A stretch of DNA of 49,534 nucleotides from Sedimentisphaerales bacterium (GTDB lineage Bacteria; Planctomycetota; Phycisphaerae; Sedimentisphaerales; Anaerobacaceae), in NCBI GenBank assembly GCA_016932095.1, contig JAFGDN010000021.1:1-49534 (forward strand), read 5' to 3'. The notes below the pieces were generated by a model that had not been told where the DNA came from, did not search any database, and worked only from the letters and a program-made list of their open reading frames with translations. The translations under genes and the position numbers were made by a program. Numbering within the stretch: position 1 is the stretch's first letter; every line of letters begins with the position of its first letter. Shown in pieces: positions 25,505 through 34,467 of the stretch.

Positions 25505-26149
25505 TCACTCCACTACTCCCTGCGATTGGCTGGAAACCATATAATAAGGAAGCCGGGCCAGCTCTACGGCAATATCGATGGAAACAATTTTGACTTTTTT
25601 AGGCACGCTGATACGAACGGGTGCGAAGTTCAGGATGCCTTTTACTCCAATTGCTGTCAGGGCGTCGGCAATCTCCTGGGCCGCTGAAACCGGCACCGCT
25701 ATGATTCCGAGGTCCACCCCCTTTTTCTCCATCCTTGCTATCCTGGAAACGTCCTCAATAACAACCGGCCCCTTCTTTTTGCCGATTTTTTTCGCGTCGC
25801 GGTCAAAAGCAGCAATAATGTTAAAACCATACTGCCTGAACCCGTTGAAAGACAATATCGCCGAACCCAGATTTCCTGCGCCGACAAGGACAACATTATG
25901 ACCGCACCCGAGATTGAGAATTTTGTTGATTCGGCTCTCCAGCATCGCCACGTCGTATCCGACCCCCGGCTTGCCGAAATCGCCGAAATACGAAAAGTCC
26001 TTTCTTATCTGCCAGGCGCTTATGCCCAGACAGTCAGCCAGACTCTTGCTGCAAATACTGCCTTGACCCTTCTCGGAAAGAATGCGGACTCCCCGCAGAT
26101 ACAACGGCATGCGTCGAACTGTTTCATCCGGAACCCTGCGATATCGCAT
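25505..26149 (-). CDS. rex: Redox-sensing transcriptional repressor Rex
   Basis: A 214-residue repressor. The N-terminal winged helix (residues ~1-75) contains SADCLGISAWQIRKDFSYFG-like sequence ending in GKPGVGYDV, followed by a Rossmann domain, VVLVGAGNLGSA, that binds NADH/NAD, and a C-terminal swapped helix. Rex leaves DNA when NADH rises, turning on fermentation and hydrogenase genes. The start at 26149 has AGGGGA six bases upstream; extending to 26239 would run through the operator sites. It is the first gene of the hydrogenase operon. Confidence 0.95.
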   Translation of the reverse strand: MRYRRVPDETVRRMPLYLRGVRILSEKGQGSICSKSLADCLGISAWQIRKDFSYFGDFGKPGVGYDVAMLESRINKILNLGCGHNVVLVGAGNLGSAILSFNGFRQYGFNIIAAFDRDAKKIGKKKGPVVIEDVSRIARMEKKGVDLGIIAVPVSAAQEIADALTAIGVKGILNFAPVRISVPKKVKIVSIDIAVELARLPYYMVSSQSQGVVE

Positions 26150-26162
26150 AAGGAATCCCCTG

Positions 26163-26180
26163 TTGTGCCTGCGTTCACAA
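26163..26180. promoter_or_regulatory. Rex operator candidate 1
   Basis: TTGTGCCTGCGTTCACAA matches the Rex consensus TTGTGAA-N4-TTCACAA in 12 of 14 defined positions. It lies 14 bases upstream of the rex ATG and downstream of the predicted promoter, so binding would block elongation or initiation. Confidence 0.7.
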
Positions 26181-26190
26181 TCACTTGCAC

Positions 26191-26208
26191 TTGTGTTCAC
26201 ATTCACAG
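26191..26208. promoter_or_regulatory. Rex operator candidate 2
   Basis: TTGTGTTCACATTCACAG matches the Rex consensus in 11 of 14 positions, 28 bases from candidate 1 centre to centre, just after the predicted transcription start. Confidence 0.55.
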
Positions 26209-26223
26209 ATGACGATTTTTTGA

Positions 26224-26252
26224 GCTTATCAAACCACAATCGCCTTTGTCAA
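26224..26252 (-). promoter_or_regulatory. Promoter of the rex-hydrogenase operon
   Basis: On the minus strand TTGACA (26252-26247) and ATAAGC (26229-26224) are 17 bases apart. Transcription would start near 26216, immediately before the two Rex-like sites. Confidence 0.6.
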
Positions 26253-26287
26253 GATAAAATATTACGGGAAGTGAAAATTTATAACAA

Positions 26288-27622
26288 TCAATATGGCCGC
26301 TTTGGAAGCCGGATACTGAAGGTGCTGCCGCCTTCGGGATTATTGCCCGCCCAGATGCTCCCCTTGTGTCGCTCAACCACTTGTCTGGCAAAGGACAATC
26401 CCAGTCCTGTGCCGTCCTTCTCGATTTTTCGCGCGTTTTCAGCGCGAAAAAACTCCTCGAAAATGCGCCCGAGGTCCTGCTGAGGTATGCCGATACCGTT
26501 GTCTTTTACCTCAATAAGGACGCCTTCATTCTCGTCCTTTATGTTCACTTCGATTTTGCCGTGTTCGGGTGTGTATTTGGCGGCGTTAAACAGAATATTA
26601 GTTAAAGTTTCCTCAACTAAAACCGGCTCGCCGTAGATTTCATCGACGCCTTCGCCAATCTGATGAGAGATGGATATTTCCTTTTCTTTTGCCGTTCGTT
26701 CCACCGTTGCAAGAGAGTTGAAAAGAACGTTACGCACCGGGAAATATTCCATATCGAGCTGACCGGTAAGTTTCATCCTCGTAAGCTTCAACAGGGCGGA
26801 AATAAAATTCAAACACTTGCCGGTTCTTCTGCGCGCGCGTTCTATCAGGTCTATTTGTTTATCGTTTAGCGAACCAACAAGCTGGTCATTGACAACGTCA
26901 AGGCAGCTTTGAATGGCCGCCAGATGGCTCTTTATGTCGTGGGTAAGCCGAAGCACGTATTCATTCTTCAGATTGTCCTTCTTCTGCAACTGTGTGTTTG
27001 TCTCCTCCAGTTCCTTCTGTTGCTGCCTTAACTGTTCAGAGATTGAAGCCGTCAGATACGCAACCGCGTAAATTGTGGTTGAGAATACGAAAAAGGTCCC
27101 GAAGATGTAAAGCTCGTCGCGGTAATTGACGCCCTCAAGAAAACCGGTCAGCACATAATGAGGAATGACTTGAAGATATTCCAGGAAGACAAGAGCGCCG
27201 AACAATACAATGGCTAAAGTCGCCTGAATGTAGCTTTGAACCTTCGAAAGGAGCACTCCCGTCAGAATTGTATGAAAAACGAAATAGAGGTAGAAGGGAT
27301 TTTCGATACCGCCGGAGAAATGAAGAATAATCGTCAGGATAATCCAGTCGGCTGTTATTTGAAAGGTTATGATGCGGTTGATTGCGGCAGGAGTTGTAGT
27401 CCGGCCTTTCCATGTAACATATCGCATCAGGTCGTATAATAAGAAGTTGTAGAAAATCAGAATTACCGACATCCTGTAAAGATACCGCACCGGCAAAGAT
27501 ACATTGAGTATTTCGTTGGCAATGAATGTGGCGGTCGCCAGGCCGGCAATTGCCATCCACCGCAGCCGAATCAGCCAATAGGCCCGCTGCACAAGGTTTT
27601 TACTTTGCAGAATGCTTTCCAT
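26288..27622 (-). CDS. Membrane sensor histidine kinase
   Basis: A 444-residue kinase. Five or six membrane helices fill residues ~12-200, with hardly any extracellular domain, so the signal is probably sensed within or near the membrane. A coiled coil (~200-225) precedes the H box RLTHDIKSHLAAIQ (His in a variant HDIKS setting), the N box NILFNAAKYTPE, G1 DNGIGI and G2 GTGLGLSFA. It begins 7 bases after the response regulator's stop. The neighbouring hydrogenase operon has its own promoter, so a link to it is only positional. Confidence 0.9.
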   Translation of the reverse strand: MESILQSKNLVQRAYWLIRLRWMAIAGLATATFIANEILNVSLPVRYLYRMSVILIFYNFLLYDLMRYVTWKGRTTTPAAINRIITFQITADWIILTIILHFSGGIENPFYLYFVFHTILTGVLLSKVQSYIQATLAIVLFGALVFLEYLQVIPHYVLTGFLEGVNYRDELYIFGTFFVFSTTIYAVAYLTASISEQLRQQQKELEETNTQLQKKDNLKNEYVLRLTHDIKSHLAAIQSCLDVVNDQLVGSLNDKQIDLIERARRRTGKCLNFISALLKLTRMKLTGQLDMEYFPVRNVLFNSLATVERTAKEKEISISHQIGEGVDEIYGEPVLVEETLTNILFNAAKYTPEHGKIEVNIKDENEGVLIEVKDNGIGIPQQDLGRIFEEFFRAENARKIEKDGTGLGLSFARQVVERHKGSIWAGNNPEGGSTFSIRLPKRPY

Positions 27623-27629
27623 TAAATCA

Positions 27630-28019
27630 CTACTTCAGCAGCGACTCGACCTTTTCAATGAGCTGCTCCGGCTTGACGGGCTTATCGAGAAAATCTTCTA
27701 CAGGCAGCCACGTCTCATCACCCGCCGCCGGCTTAAAATCTATGCCGGTTTTTTCCTTTATCGCTGTCAGCATCAAAATCGGGATATCCCGCGTCTTGGC
27801 GTCCTTTTTCAGCTCCCTCGCGAAATCAAAACCCTCGCTCTTGGTGCTCATCATTACGTCCAGTATTATGAGGTCGGGCTTTTGTGACTTGATACGGCTG
27901 GCCGCGTCTTTACTGTCAATCGCGGCATCGATAGTGTGCCCTTTGCTTTCCAGCACTATTCTCATTGCCTCGGTAATGTCGGCGTCATCATCCACTATCA
28001 ATATCCTGGCAGGATTCAT
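27630..28019 (-). CDS. Response regulator, receiver domain only
   Basis: A 129-residue receiver: ILIVDDDADITEAM (acidic pair), LIILDVMMSTKSEG (phosphoacceptor Asp, with an insert-like STKSEG loop), LMLTAI and DFLDKPVKPEQL (Lys). There is no DNA-binding domain. The start at 28019 has GAGGG upstream; the longer frame to 28088 lacks similarity. It is paired with the kinase that follows. Confidence 0.9.
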   Translation of the reverse strand: MNPARILIVDDDADITEAMRIVLESKGHTIDAAIDSKDAASRIKSQKPDLIILDVMMSTKSEGFDFARELKKDAKTRDIPILMLTAIKEKTGIDFKPAAGDETWLPVEDFLDKPVKPEQLIEKVESLLK

Positions 28020-28127
28020 TCGTTTCCCTCGCAAAATTTGCCCATAGAATCGTTCATATCTTAACCATATTATACAGGTTGCCCGCAATATCAGTCAACA
28101 CTTCGCACCGGTCGATTTTGGGATGAT

Positions 28128-29225
28128 TTATCGCTCGCCCTTAAAAATATGCATTTTGTCAAGGTGAATTCTGACGCGAACCTGCCGGCCTTTTCCCATG
28201 CCCTCCCTGTCGCAAAGCGCCGTTATCGCGAGGCCGTCAACATCCAAATACACCGCTGTTTCCCTGCCCAGAGATTCCACGGAGTGTATCGTGGCTGTTA
28301 ACATTTGAGCGTTGTCGGGCGGATTTATTGTAATATGTTCAGGCCTTAATCCCAGAATAAAGTGATTTTCCTTTAATCCCTCGATTTCCCGTATCTTTTC
28401 AGACGGTATTACGAGCTTTTGATTTCCCAGAACCACGCATAATTTTCCGTCTGCTTTGATAATGGATGCATCAATTATGTTCATAGGCGGAGAACCGATA
28501 AATTGAGCAACAAAGATACCGGCCGGTTTTTCATAGAGCGATTCGGGCGTTCCGATTTGCTCGATTTTGCCCCGGTTCAATACCGCGATTCTGTCGCCTA
28601 ATCCCATCGCCTCAACCTGGTCGTGAGTAACATATACGGTCGTTATTCCAAGCTTATCCTGAAGATTTTTGATTTCCGCACGCATAGCAATTCTTAACCT
28701 GGCATCGAGGTTTGATAACGGCTCATCGAGCAAAAACACGTTGGGCTTGCGAACTATCGCCCTGGCAATGGCTACCCTTTGTCGCTGCCCCCCGCTCAAT
28801 TCGGCGGGCCTGACCGCGAGCAAATCGGTTATTTCCAGCGTCGCAGCCGCCTGCTCAACCGCCTTTTTTATCTCTGCTTTCTCAATGCGGGCAATTCGCA
28901 GCGGAAAGGCGATGTTCTCGAAAACGTCCAGGTGAGGATAAAGCGCGTAGCTTTGAAACACAAAAGCGACGTTTCTTTCTTTAGGGGTGAGAAATATCCT
29001 GCGGTCTGTATCAGCAACAACTTTATCGTCAAACTGAATCCGTCCGGCGGTCGGCTTTTCCAGTCCCGCGATGAGATTAAGAAGCGTGCTCTTGCCGCAG
29101 CCGCTGGGGCCGAGCAAAACGAAGAACTCCCCTTCGTCTATTTTTATACTTATGTCATCCAGCGCGACAACCCGGCCCCTCAGAGAAGTGAACTCCTTGG
29201 TTATATCAGTTAATTCCACCTTCAT
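28128..29225 (-). CDS. ABC transporter ATPase, MalK/UgpC type
   Basis: A 365-residue ATPase energising the sugar importer encoded upstream. Walker A GPSGCGKST (~38-46), Q loop VFQSYALYPH, signature LSGGQRQRVAIARA, Walker B VFLLDEPLSNLDA, switch His in VYVTHDQVEAM, and a C-terminal TOBE domain (~240-360) as in sugar importers. It follows the second permease gene by 7 bases. Confidence 0.93.
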   Translation of the reverse strand: MKVELTDITKEFTSLRGRVVALDDISIKIDEGEFFVLLGPSGCGKSTLLNLIAGLEKPTAGRIQFDDKVVADTDRRIFLTPKERNVAFVFQSYALYPHLDVFENIAFPLRIARIEKAEIKKAVEQAAATLEITDLLAVRPAELSGGQRQRVAIARAIVRKPNVFLLDEPLSNLDARLRIAMRAEIKNLQDKLGITTVYVTHDQVEAMGLGDRIAVLNRGKIEQIGTPESLYEKPAGIFVAQFIGSPPMNIIDASIIKADGKLCVVLGNQKLVIPSEKIREIEGLKENHFILGLRPEHITINPPDNAQMLTATIHSVESLGRETAVYLDVDGLAITALCDREGMGKGRQVRVRIHLDKMHIFKGER

Positions 29226-29232
29226 TTTTTAC

Positions 29233-30063
29233 TCACCCTTTAACCGCGCCTCTCGTCAGGCCGGCCATTATGTGCCTTTGAAATACGAGCGTCAGGATTA
29301 CTATCGGCAGCGTTGTAACAACCGAGGCGGCCATTATATTGCCCCAGGGCGTTTGGCCGTGCAGGCCCTGGAATAAAGCTATGCCGACCGGTACCGTGCG
29401 CGCCCTGTAATCCGTCGTCAGCATAAGGGCAAACATAAATTCGTTGAAAGCAAAGATAAATGACAAAAGAAATACAGACAACACTCCCGGCGCCGCAACG
29501 GGCAAAATAACCTTGCAAAGTATCTGCCGATATGTGCAGCCGTCCACTAATGCGGCCTTATCCAGCTCCCGCGGAATTTGAGAAAAATAACTTACCAGTA
29601 TCCACAAGGACAATGGCAGAATCCACGCCGTATAAGGTAAAACAAGCGCCTGATACGTATTTATCCAGCCAAGCCGGGTCATAAACTTAAACAGATACCC
29701 GACAAGCCCAATCTGCGGAAACATCGAAACCGCAAGCGCAAAAAACAACAAGGACATCCTGCCTGGAAATTGCAGCCGGGTTATGGCGTAGGCCGCCAGA
29801 GACGCTATCACGACGCAAAAAAACGCGCTCGCCAGTGAAATAAGGAAACTATTGCGCAGATAGTCCGGAAAGTGTAGCGAGCCGTCGGTCAGGACGGCGT
29901 TGAAATTATCGAGCGTGAATTTGAAAGACGCCCTCTGCGAAAGGAAATCCGCCCGCGTGCTCAAGCTGATTACGAGCATATAGATAAACGGAAAAAGACA
30001 AAAAGCCAGGCAAAAAACTATCCCCGCCAAAACGAGCCAATTTCTTACTGTATTTTCACTCAT
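29233..30063 (-). CDS. ABC sugar transporter permease, MalG type
   Basis: A 276-residue, six-helix permease with the cytoplasmic EAA loop PRELDKAALVDGCTYRQILC (residues ~173-192) that docks on the ATPase. Its ATG overlaps the upstream permease stop as ATGA. Confidence 0.93.
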   Translation of the reverse strand: MSENTVRNWLVLAGIVFCLAFCLFPFIYMLVISLSTRADFLSQRASFKFTLDNFNAVLTDGSLHFPDYLRNSFLISLASAFFCVVIASLAAYAITRLQFPGRMSLLFFALAVSMFPQIGLVGYLFKFMTRLGWINTYQALVLPYTAWILPLSLWILVSYFSQIPRELDKAALVDGCTYRQILCKVILPVAAPGVLSVFLLSFIFAFNEFMFALMLTTDYRARTVPVGIALFQGLHGQTPWGNIMAASVVTTLPIVILTLVFQRHIMAGLTRGAVKG

Positions 30064-30941
30064 ACCTGCCCCGTCATAAACCTGCCCGCCTTAACGTAAA
30101 ATACCGACAGCAGAAACGCTATCATAAACAATATCACGGACACCGCCGAGCCGTAACCGAAGTCCCCGCCGAGAAAGTATTTGTAGGCGTAATGTGATAT
30201 CGAAGTCGTCGCACCGCCCGGCCCGCCGCCGCTTAAAACGTATATCAGGTCGAAAACACGCAAACCGTCTATGGTTCTGAACAGAAGCGCGACGATTATT
30301 ATCGGTTTCATCAGGGGAAGCACGACCTTATAAAAAACCTGGAGGAAATTAGCCCTGTCCACTCTCGCCTGGTTGAGAAGCTCGACGGGTATCGCCTGCA
30401 ATCCCGCGAGCAAAATAATGGCTGCAAACGGAGTTGTTTTCCAGACGTCGGCAATTACAACCGCGATGAAAGCCCCCAAACTTGTTCCCAGCCAGTTTAC
30501 CGGTTCGGTTGTTATGCCGAGTTCGGTAAAAATGAAATTGGCCAGACCGTAGCTGTAATTATAAATCAGCTCCCAGATTCTGCCTGAAACCGCCGCCGGT
30601 ATCGCCCACGGAATCAGGACACACGCCCGCAGCAGGCCGCGAAGGGGAATATGAGTATTCATAAGCATTGCAAACGCCATCCCCAGGACTATTTCAATGG
30701 GAACGGATACCAGAACAAATAATAGAGTAAACTTTAATGCCTGTCGAAAACCCGAATCGGCAAAGAGCTGCCGAAAATTTCTCAAAAAAACAAACTGCTT
30801 ATCAAGAAAAGCCACGTCCTGGAACATACTGTTTAAAAGAGTGCCCAGAACAGGCACAAGAATAAAAAGAAAAATGAGGACTATCAGCGGCGAAATAAAT
30901 ACGCAGGCGGCTTTAATTTCCTTATCGGTAATATCACTCAT
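30060..30941 (-). CDS. ABC sugar transporter permease, MalF/UgpA type
   Basis: A 293-residue, six-helix permease. The EAA loop is IPVELLNQARVDRANFLQVF. The ATG at 30941 (MSDITDKEIKAA) overlaps the end of the binding-protein gene by 8 bases; a TTG at 30974 is a weaker alternative with no ribosome site. Confidence 0.92.
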   Translation of the reverse strand: MSDITDKEIKAACVFISPLIVLIFLFILVPVLGTLLNSMFQDVAFLDKQFVFLRNFRQLFADSGFRQALKFTLLFVLVSVPIEIVLGMAFAMLMNTHIPLRGLLRACVLIPWAIPAAVSGRIWELIYNYSYGLANFIFTELGITTEPVNWLGTSLGAFIAVVIADVWKTTPFAAIILLAGLQAIPVELLNQARVDRANFLQVFYKVVLPLMKPIIIVALLFRTIDGLRVFDLIYVLSGGGPGGATTSISHYAYKYFLGGDFGYGSAVSVILFMIAFLLSVFYVKAGRFMTGQV

Positions 30942-32268
30942 CGTTTGGAATCTGTTTCGGATTATACTTTTCAACGATTTTTCGCGTCTCTTTTTCCGCC
31001 TCCGACAGCGCCTCGCCTGCGGCCATCCTGCCGCTTAGCACGCCGCTGACGTATCGTTGAATGACCTCGGAAACCACCGTATAGTAAGGAACGTTCGGGC
31101 GGGAATAAAGATTCTCGAACACGTCTCTCAAATAAACAAAATGGGGCATCAGTTCGACCACGTCCGCGTCGGCGTAAACGTCTCTTCTTGCCGGATTCCA
31201 GCCCAGCTTCATTGCCAGCTTCTTTTGCGTGTCATACGAAAGGACAAACTTTATAAATTCGAATCCCTCCCGCTTCGCATCCGAATATTTCGACATCCCT
31301 ATGTGCCAGCCGCCAAGCGTTGAGACGCTTCGCTTGCCTGCGATATGAGGCAAAGCCGCTATGCCGACTTTCCCTTTGACCGATGAATCCTCGCCCTCGT
31401 GCAGCGCCCAGGCGTATGGCCAGTTTCGCTCGAACAGGGCGTTTCCCTGCTGAAAAAAAATCCTCGCTTCCTCCTCCTTCATCTCGGTGAAGGTATTGGG
31501 CGGCGAGATTCCATATTTGTGGATGAGGTCGGACATAAACTGCGTCGCCTCAACGTTCTCTTTCGTGTCGAGCTCAATATCACTCCCGTCGAGTATAATG
31601 CCGCCGCCATACGAACCGGCAAACTCGAGCCAGTTGCACACCAGCCCCTCGTATTGAGCCCCCTGCCAGACGAACCCGTAAAAATTCGCATTTGTTTTCC
31701 TGGCCTCCTCCTGAACTCTTTGCGCCTGCTCGACAAGCTGCCGCCACGTCTGAGGCGGCCCCTCAATCCCGTTCTTTTCGAGCAAATCCTTTCGGTAATA
31801 CAAAATTCCGCCGTCCACATAAACGGGTAAGGCAACAAGACGCCCGTCGTATCCGTCAATAAGATTCAGGACCTTTTCGAAAAATACCTGCGTGTCTAAC
31901 TGATTACTTTCCACGTCCGAATCAAGCGGCTCAAGCCAGCCCGATGCTGAAAACTGGGCCAGCCAGGCAACGTCCATAAGAAATACGTCAGGGTCGCTCC
32001 CGCCCGACCTCAAAGCCGTTACAAGCCCCTGCTTTCTCAAATCGGTGTCTGTCGGCTGCCTCAGCAAATCCATTTTTATGCCGGTCTGCTTCTCGAACTC
32101 ATCTGTCAGCTCACGCCAGAAATCCAGCTCCGCCGGCGCGCCCCCGACTGCAAACGTAACCGATTGCTCCCCCTTTTTCCCGCACCCGCATACCGCCACA
32201 CCAAAAAGAAACAGAAAAAGACCAAAGAAATGAATTGTGCGGTTTCTCATCGGCATCGTTAACGCCAA
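30934..32268 (-). CDS. ABC sugar-binding lipoprotein (extracellular solute-binding family 1)
   Basis: A protein of about 440 residues that captures the substrate outside the membrane. A lipoprotein signal (LFLFLFGVAVCGC, lipidation at one of the two Cys) is followed by a bilobal binding fold with DVFLMDVAWLAQF and GGWHIGMSKYS, typical of oligosaccharide-binding proteins. The start is uncertain: TTG at 32268, or ATG at 32256 or 32250. It lies 24 bases after the zinc-ribbon gene and heads the importer genes. The sugar cannot be told. Confidence 0.88.
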   Translation of the reverse strand: MALTMPMRNRTIHFFGLFLFLFGVAVCGCGKKGEQSVTFAVGGAPAELDFWRELTDEFEKQTGIKMDLLRQPTDTDLRKQGLVTALRSGGSDPDVFLMDVAWLAQFSASGWLEPLDSDVESNQLDTQVFFEKVLNLIDGYDGRLVALPVYVDGGILYYRKDLLEKNGIEGPPQTWRQLVEQAQRVQEEARKTNANFYGFVWQGAQYEGLVCNWLEFAGSYGGGIILDGSDIELDTKENVEATQFMSDLIHKYGISPPNTFTEMKEEEARIFFQQGNALFERNWPYAWALHEGEDSSVKGKVGIAALPHIAGKRSVSTLGGWHIGMSKYSDAKREGFEFIKFVLSYDTQKKLAMKLGWNPARRDVYADADVVELMPHFVYLRDVFENLYSRPNVPYYTVVSEVIQRYVSGVLSGRMAAGEALSEAEKETRKIVEKYNPKQIPNDE

Positions 32269-32292
32269 CGCAAACGCCTTGTCTTGCCGGCC

Positions 32293-33501
32293 TTATTTCC
32301 TCGCCGGCAGGGCGTTTATCGCGTTACAGGTTTTTATCGCGAACAGCATATATGTAATAAAATGAGCTATACCAACTCCGCCTATAAAACCAAACAGCCC
32401 CCACGAAATAGAGGTATAGCTGGCAAATGCCGCGCTTATGCGGTCAACAAACCCAAACACACTAAGCATAGGTGTTGTCACAAACAGTATCGACAGCATA
32501 AATGCAAACGCGTATATCACATATATCGCCATAGGCAGCGATTTGGCCGTTATCCCCCGTCGCCGTATAAATGAGTTATAGTCCTCTGCGAAGCCGATGA
32601 CCATACATAACGCCCAGTAAATATTGAATACCGGTATGAATAAAAATCCGACCGCCCTGCCGGGCGTTATCGACGTCTGGCTGTCCTTAATCGCGGCCCA
32701 CATCCTGTAAAACAGCATCAGCTCAATCAGCACGCTGAAAATGAGGAAAACATCCGCACCTGCAAAAAACATAAATGCCTCCAGCTTTATCCCTGGTATG
32801 ATATCCAGGGGTAACCCGATGTCCTTTCCGACTGCCAGCATCAGGCCTGCCGCTCCCAACGCCCCGGCAATCATACGAACGAACATCCAGAAATAAACAA
32901 ACAACGCCTTCGATATGACTTTTGTGGGCGCCTGTTTTGATTCGGCTTTTTCTTCCTTTATCGGCGCCGCACTTTTTACCGGCGCAGCCACGGGCGCCGG
33001 TCGTGCTGCCGGCTCCGGAATCGTTACAGGCGGCACTGTCTCCTCCGGACTTGTTACGGCCGCTGCTGCCGGCGCTTCGCTTTTTACGGGTTCTTCTTCC
33101 GGCTCCGGTCTTTCGACAGGCGGCGCTGCCGGCTCGGCCCTTTCCGTAACGGGTTCTTCAACCGGCTCTTGAATTTTTTCAGGCGGTTCTGCGGGCTTCG
33201 GTCTTTCGACAGGCGGCGCTGCCGGCTCCGCACTTTTAGCAGGCGCACGTACGGATGTCGGCTCCGCCAAAGGGGGACGTATCATCAAAGGTGGTATTTT
33301 GGGCTGAGAATGTTTTACGGGGGCTTCTGCTGGTTTCGAACTTTGAGCGGGAGGCGCTGTGGCTGCCGGCTTCTCCACGGGTTTCTCTATCAATGGCTCA
33401 ATAATAAAGGGCTTGCCGCATTTTGGACATTTCGCCTGTTTGCCGGCGTTTGCGTCATTGGCCTTGAACTGCGCCTTACAATTCGGACACTGCGTTTTCA
33501 T
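32293..33501 (-). CDS. MJ0042-type zinc-ribbon membrane protein with Pro/Ala/Glu-rich linker
   Basis: A 402-residue protein. The N-terminal zinc ribbon (CPNC...CPKCGKPF, residues 5-33) is followed by a ~170-residue low-complexity linker of Ala, Pro, Glu and Lys containing repeats of EPAAPPVERPKPAEPP type, then four or five membrane helices (~200-400). The family is common in Planctomycetes, but its function is unknown. Because it is immediately upstream of the importer genes on the same strand it may share their transcript. Confidence 0.75.
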   Translation of the reverse strand: MKTQCPNCKAQFKANDANAGKQAKCPKCGKPFIIEPLIEKPVEKPAATAPPAQSSKPAEAPVKHSQPKIPPLMIRPPLAEPTSVRAPAKSAEPAAPPVERPKPAEPPEKIQEPVEEPVTERAEPAAPPVERPEPEEEPVKSEAPAAAAVTSPEETVPPVTIPEPAARPAPVAAPVKSAAPIKEEKAESKQAPTKVISKALFVYFWMFVRMIAGALGAAGLMLAVGKDIGLPLDIIPGIKLEAFMFFAGADVFLIFSVLIELMLFYRMWAAIKDSQTSITPGRAVGFLFIPVFNIYWALCMVIGFAEDYNSFIRRRGITAKSLPMAIYVIYAFAFMLSILFVTTPMLSVFGFVDRISAAFASYTSISWGLFGFIGGVGIAHFITYMLFAIKTCNAINALPARK

Positions 33502-33715
33502 AATCTAATCCTTTATCGCCTGTTTTATCGGGCCAACAGGTCCTCTCCGCGTCCTATTTTAAATTCGGCAGTCATTTTACAATACTTTAAGCCAAAAAAC
33601 AGGAATTTTGCCACGATTTTATTTGACTATCATCGCTCTTCTCACTTAAATCGACCTGAATGGATATCAATGGCAACAAAGGAAATTATTGAACGATTCA
33701 TTAAGGAGCTGTGAT

Positions 33716-34369
33716 ATGAGAAAATTACTGGTGTTGTTGACTTTACTGGCGGCGTTCGCCTGGTGCCAAAACTCTTATGGAATGGGAAGGGTCTTCGTCT
33801 TCAAGGGCACTATCAAGGCCTCGAAAACGATTTTTGACGTTAATGACACCAATAACCTCACATCAGCGACGGTAAATGGTTATTGGTTAGTGGAAACCGT
33901 TGAATCCGGCGATGAGAAGGGCAACGTCCTTGATTCGAGCGTGATAGTTTATAATTCAAAAGACAAATACTACAAAGTGATACCCGATTCGATTACTATG
34001 AATCCCTATGACCCCTGTCATGTTGTGTTACTTAGTTTTTCCGCAGATGACGCTTATGGCGAAGTATCGTTTGACGTGGTCGGCAAGGGCCAGCGAACGA
34101 AATATTTTAATGGACCCGGTGGTTCTGGTTATTGGGATTTCATCCCTAGAAGTTTAAAAGGCACGGGATTACTCTCCAGTTACGATTTTTTCGATCCTAA
34201 CGATATATACTCAGGCCCCGTAACGGTGTCGTTAAAATTGGATTCCAAATGGACACGCCATGTCAATACCGCTTCCTATAATGATATTGACGAGATCGCT
34301 GATGAGATTGTGGCCGAATTGACCGCTAAAGGCAGCTGGATCGAATGGCCGCACAACCCGGCGCCTTAA
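33716..34369 (+). CDS. Secreted protein of unknown function
   Basis: A 217-residue protein with a Sec signal peptide (residues 1-22, cut near NSYG). The mature part is beta-rich with repeated VNGYWLVETV and FDVVGKGQRTKYF-type strands and no motif I recognise. The start is fixed by AAGGAG seven bases before the ATG. It is transcribed away from the zinc-ribbon gene; the 214-base gap between them should hold both promoters. Confidence 0.75.
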   Translation: MRKLLVLLTLLAAFAWCQNSYGMGRVFVFKGTIKASKTIFDVNDTNNLTSATVNGYWLVETVESGDEKGNVLDSSVIVYNSKDKYYKVIPDSITMNPYDPCHVVLLSFSADDAYGEVSFDVVGKGQRTKYFNGPGGSGYWDFIPRSLKGTGLLSSYDFFDPNDIYSGPVTVSLKLDSKWTRHVNTASYNDIDEIADEIVAELTAKGSWIEWPHNPAP

Positions 34370-34413
34370 CATCCCGGGCCAAAGAGAAGTTTAAACCTGC
34401 TTTGTCTGCTAAA

Positions 34414-34452
34414 AAGGCGATTCCACTCGAAATACGAGAGCGGAATTGCCTT
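34414..34452. terminator. Two-way terminator hairpin between convergent genes
   Basis: AAGGCGATTCCACTCG (34414-34429) pairs with CGAGAGCGGAATTGCCTT (34435-34452) with small internal mismatches and an AAATA loop. It sits between a plus-strand and a minus-strand gene end. The T-runs are short. Confidence 0.5.
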
Positions 34453-34467
34453 AATTCTTCCGGCGGC

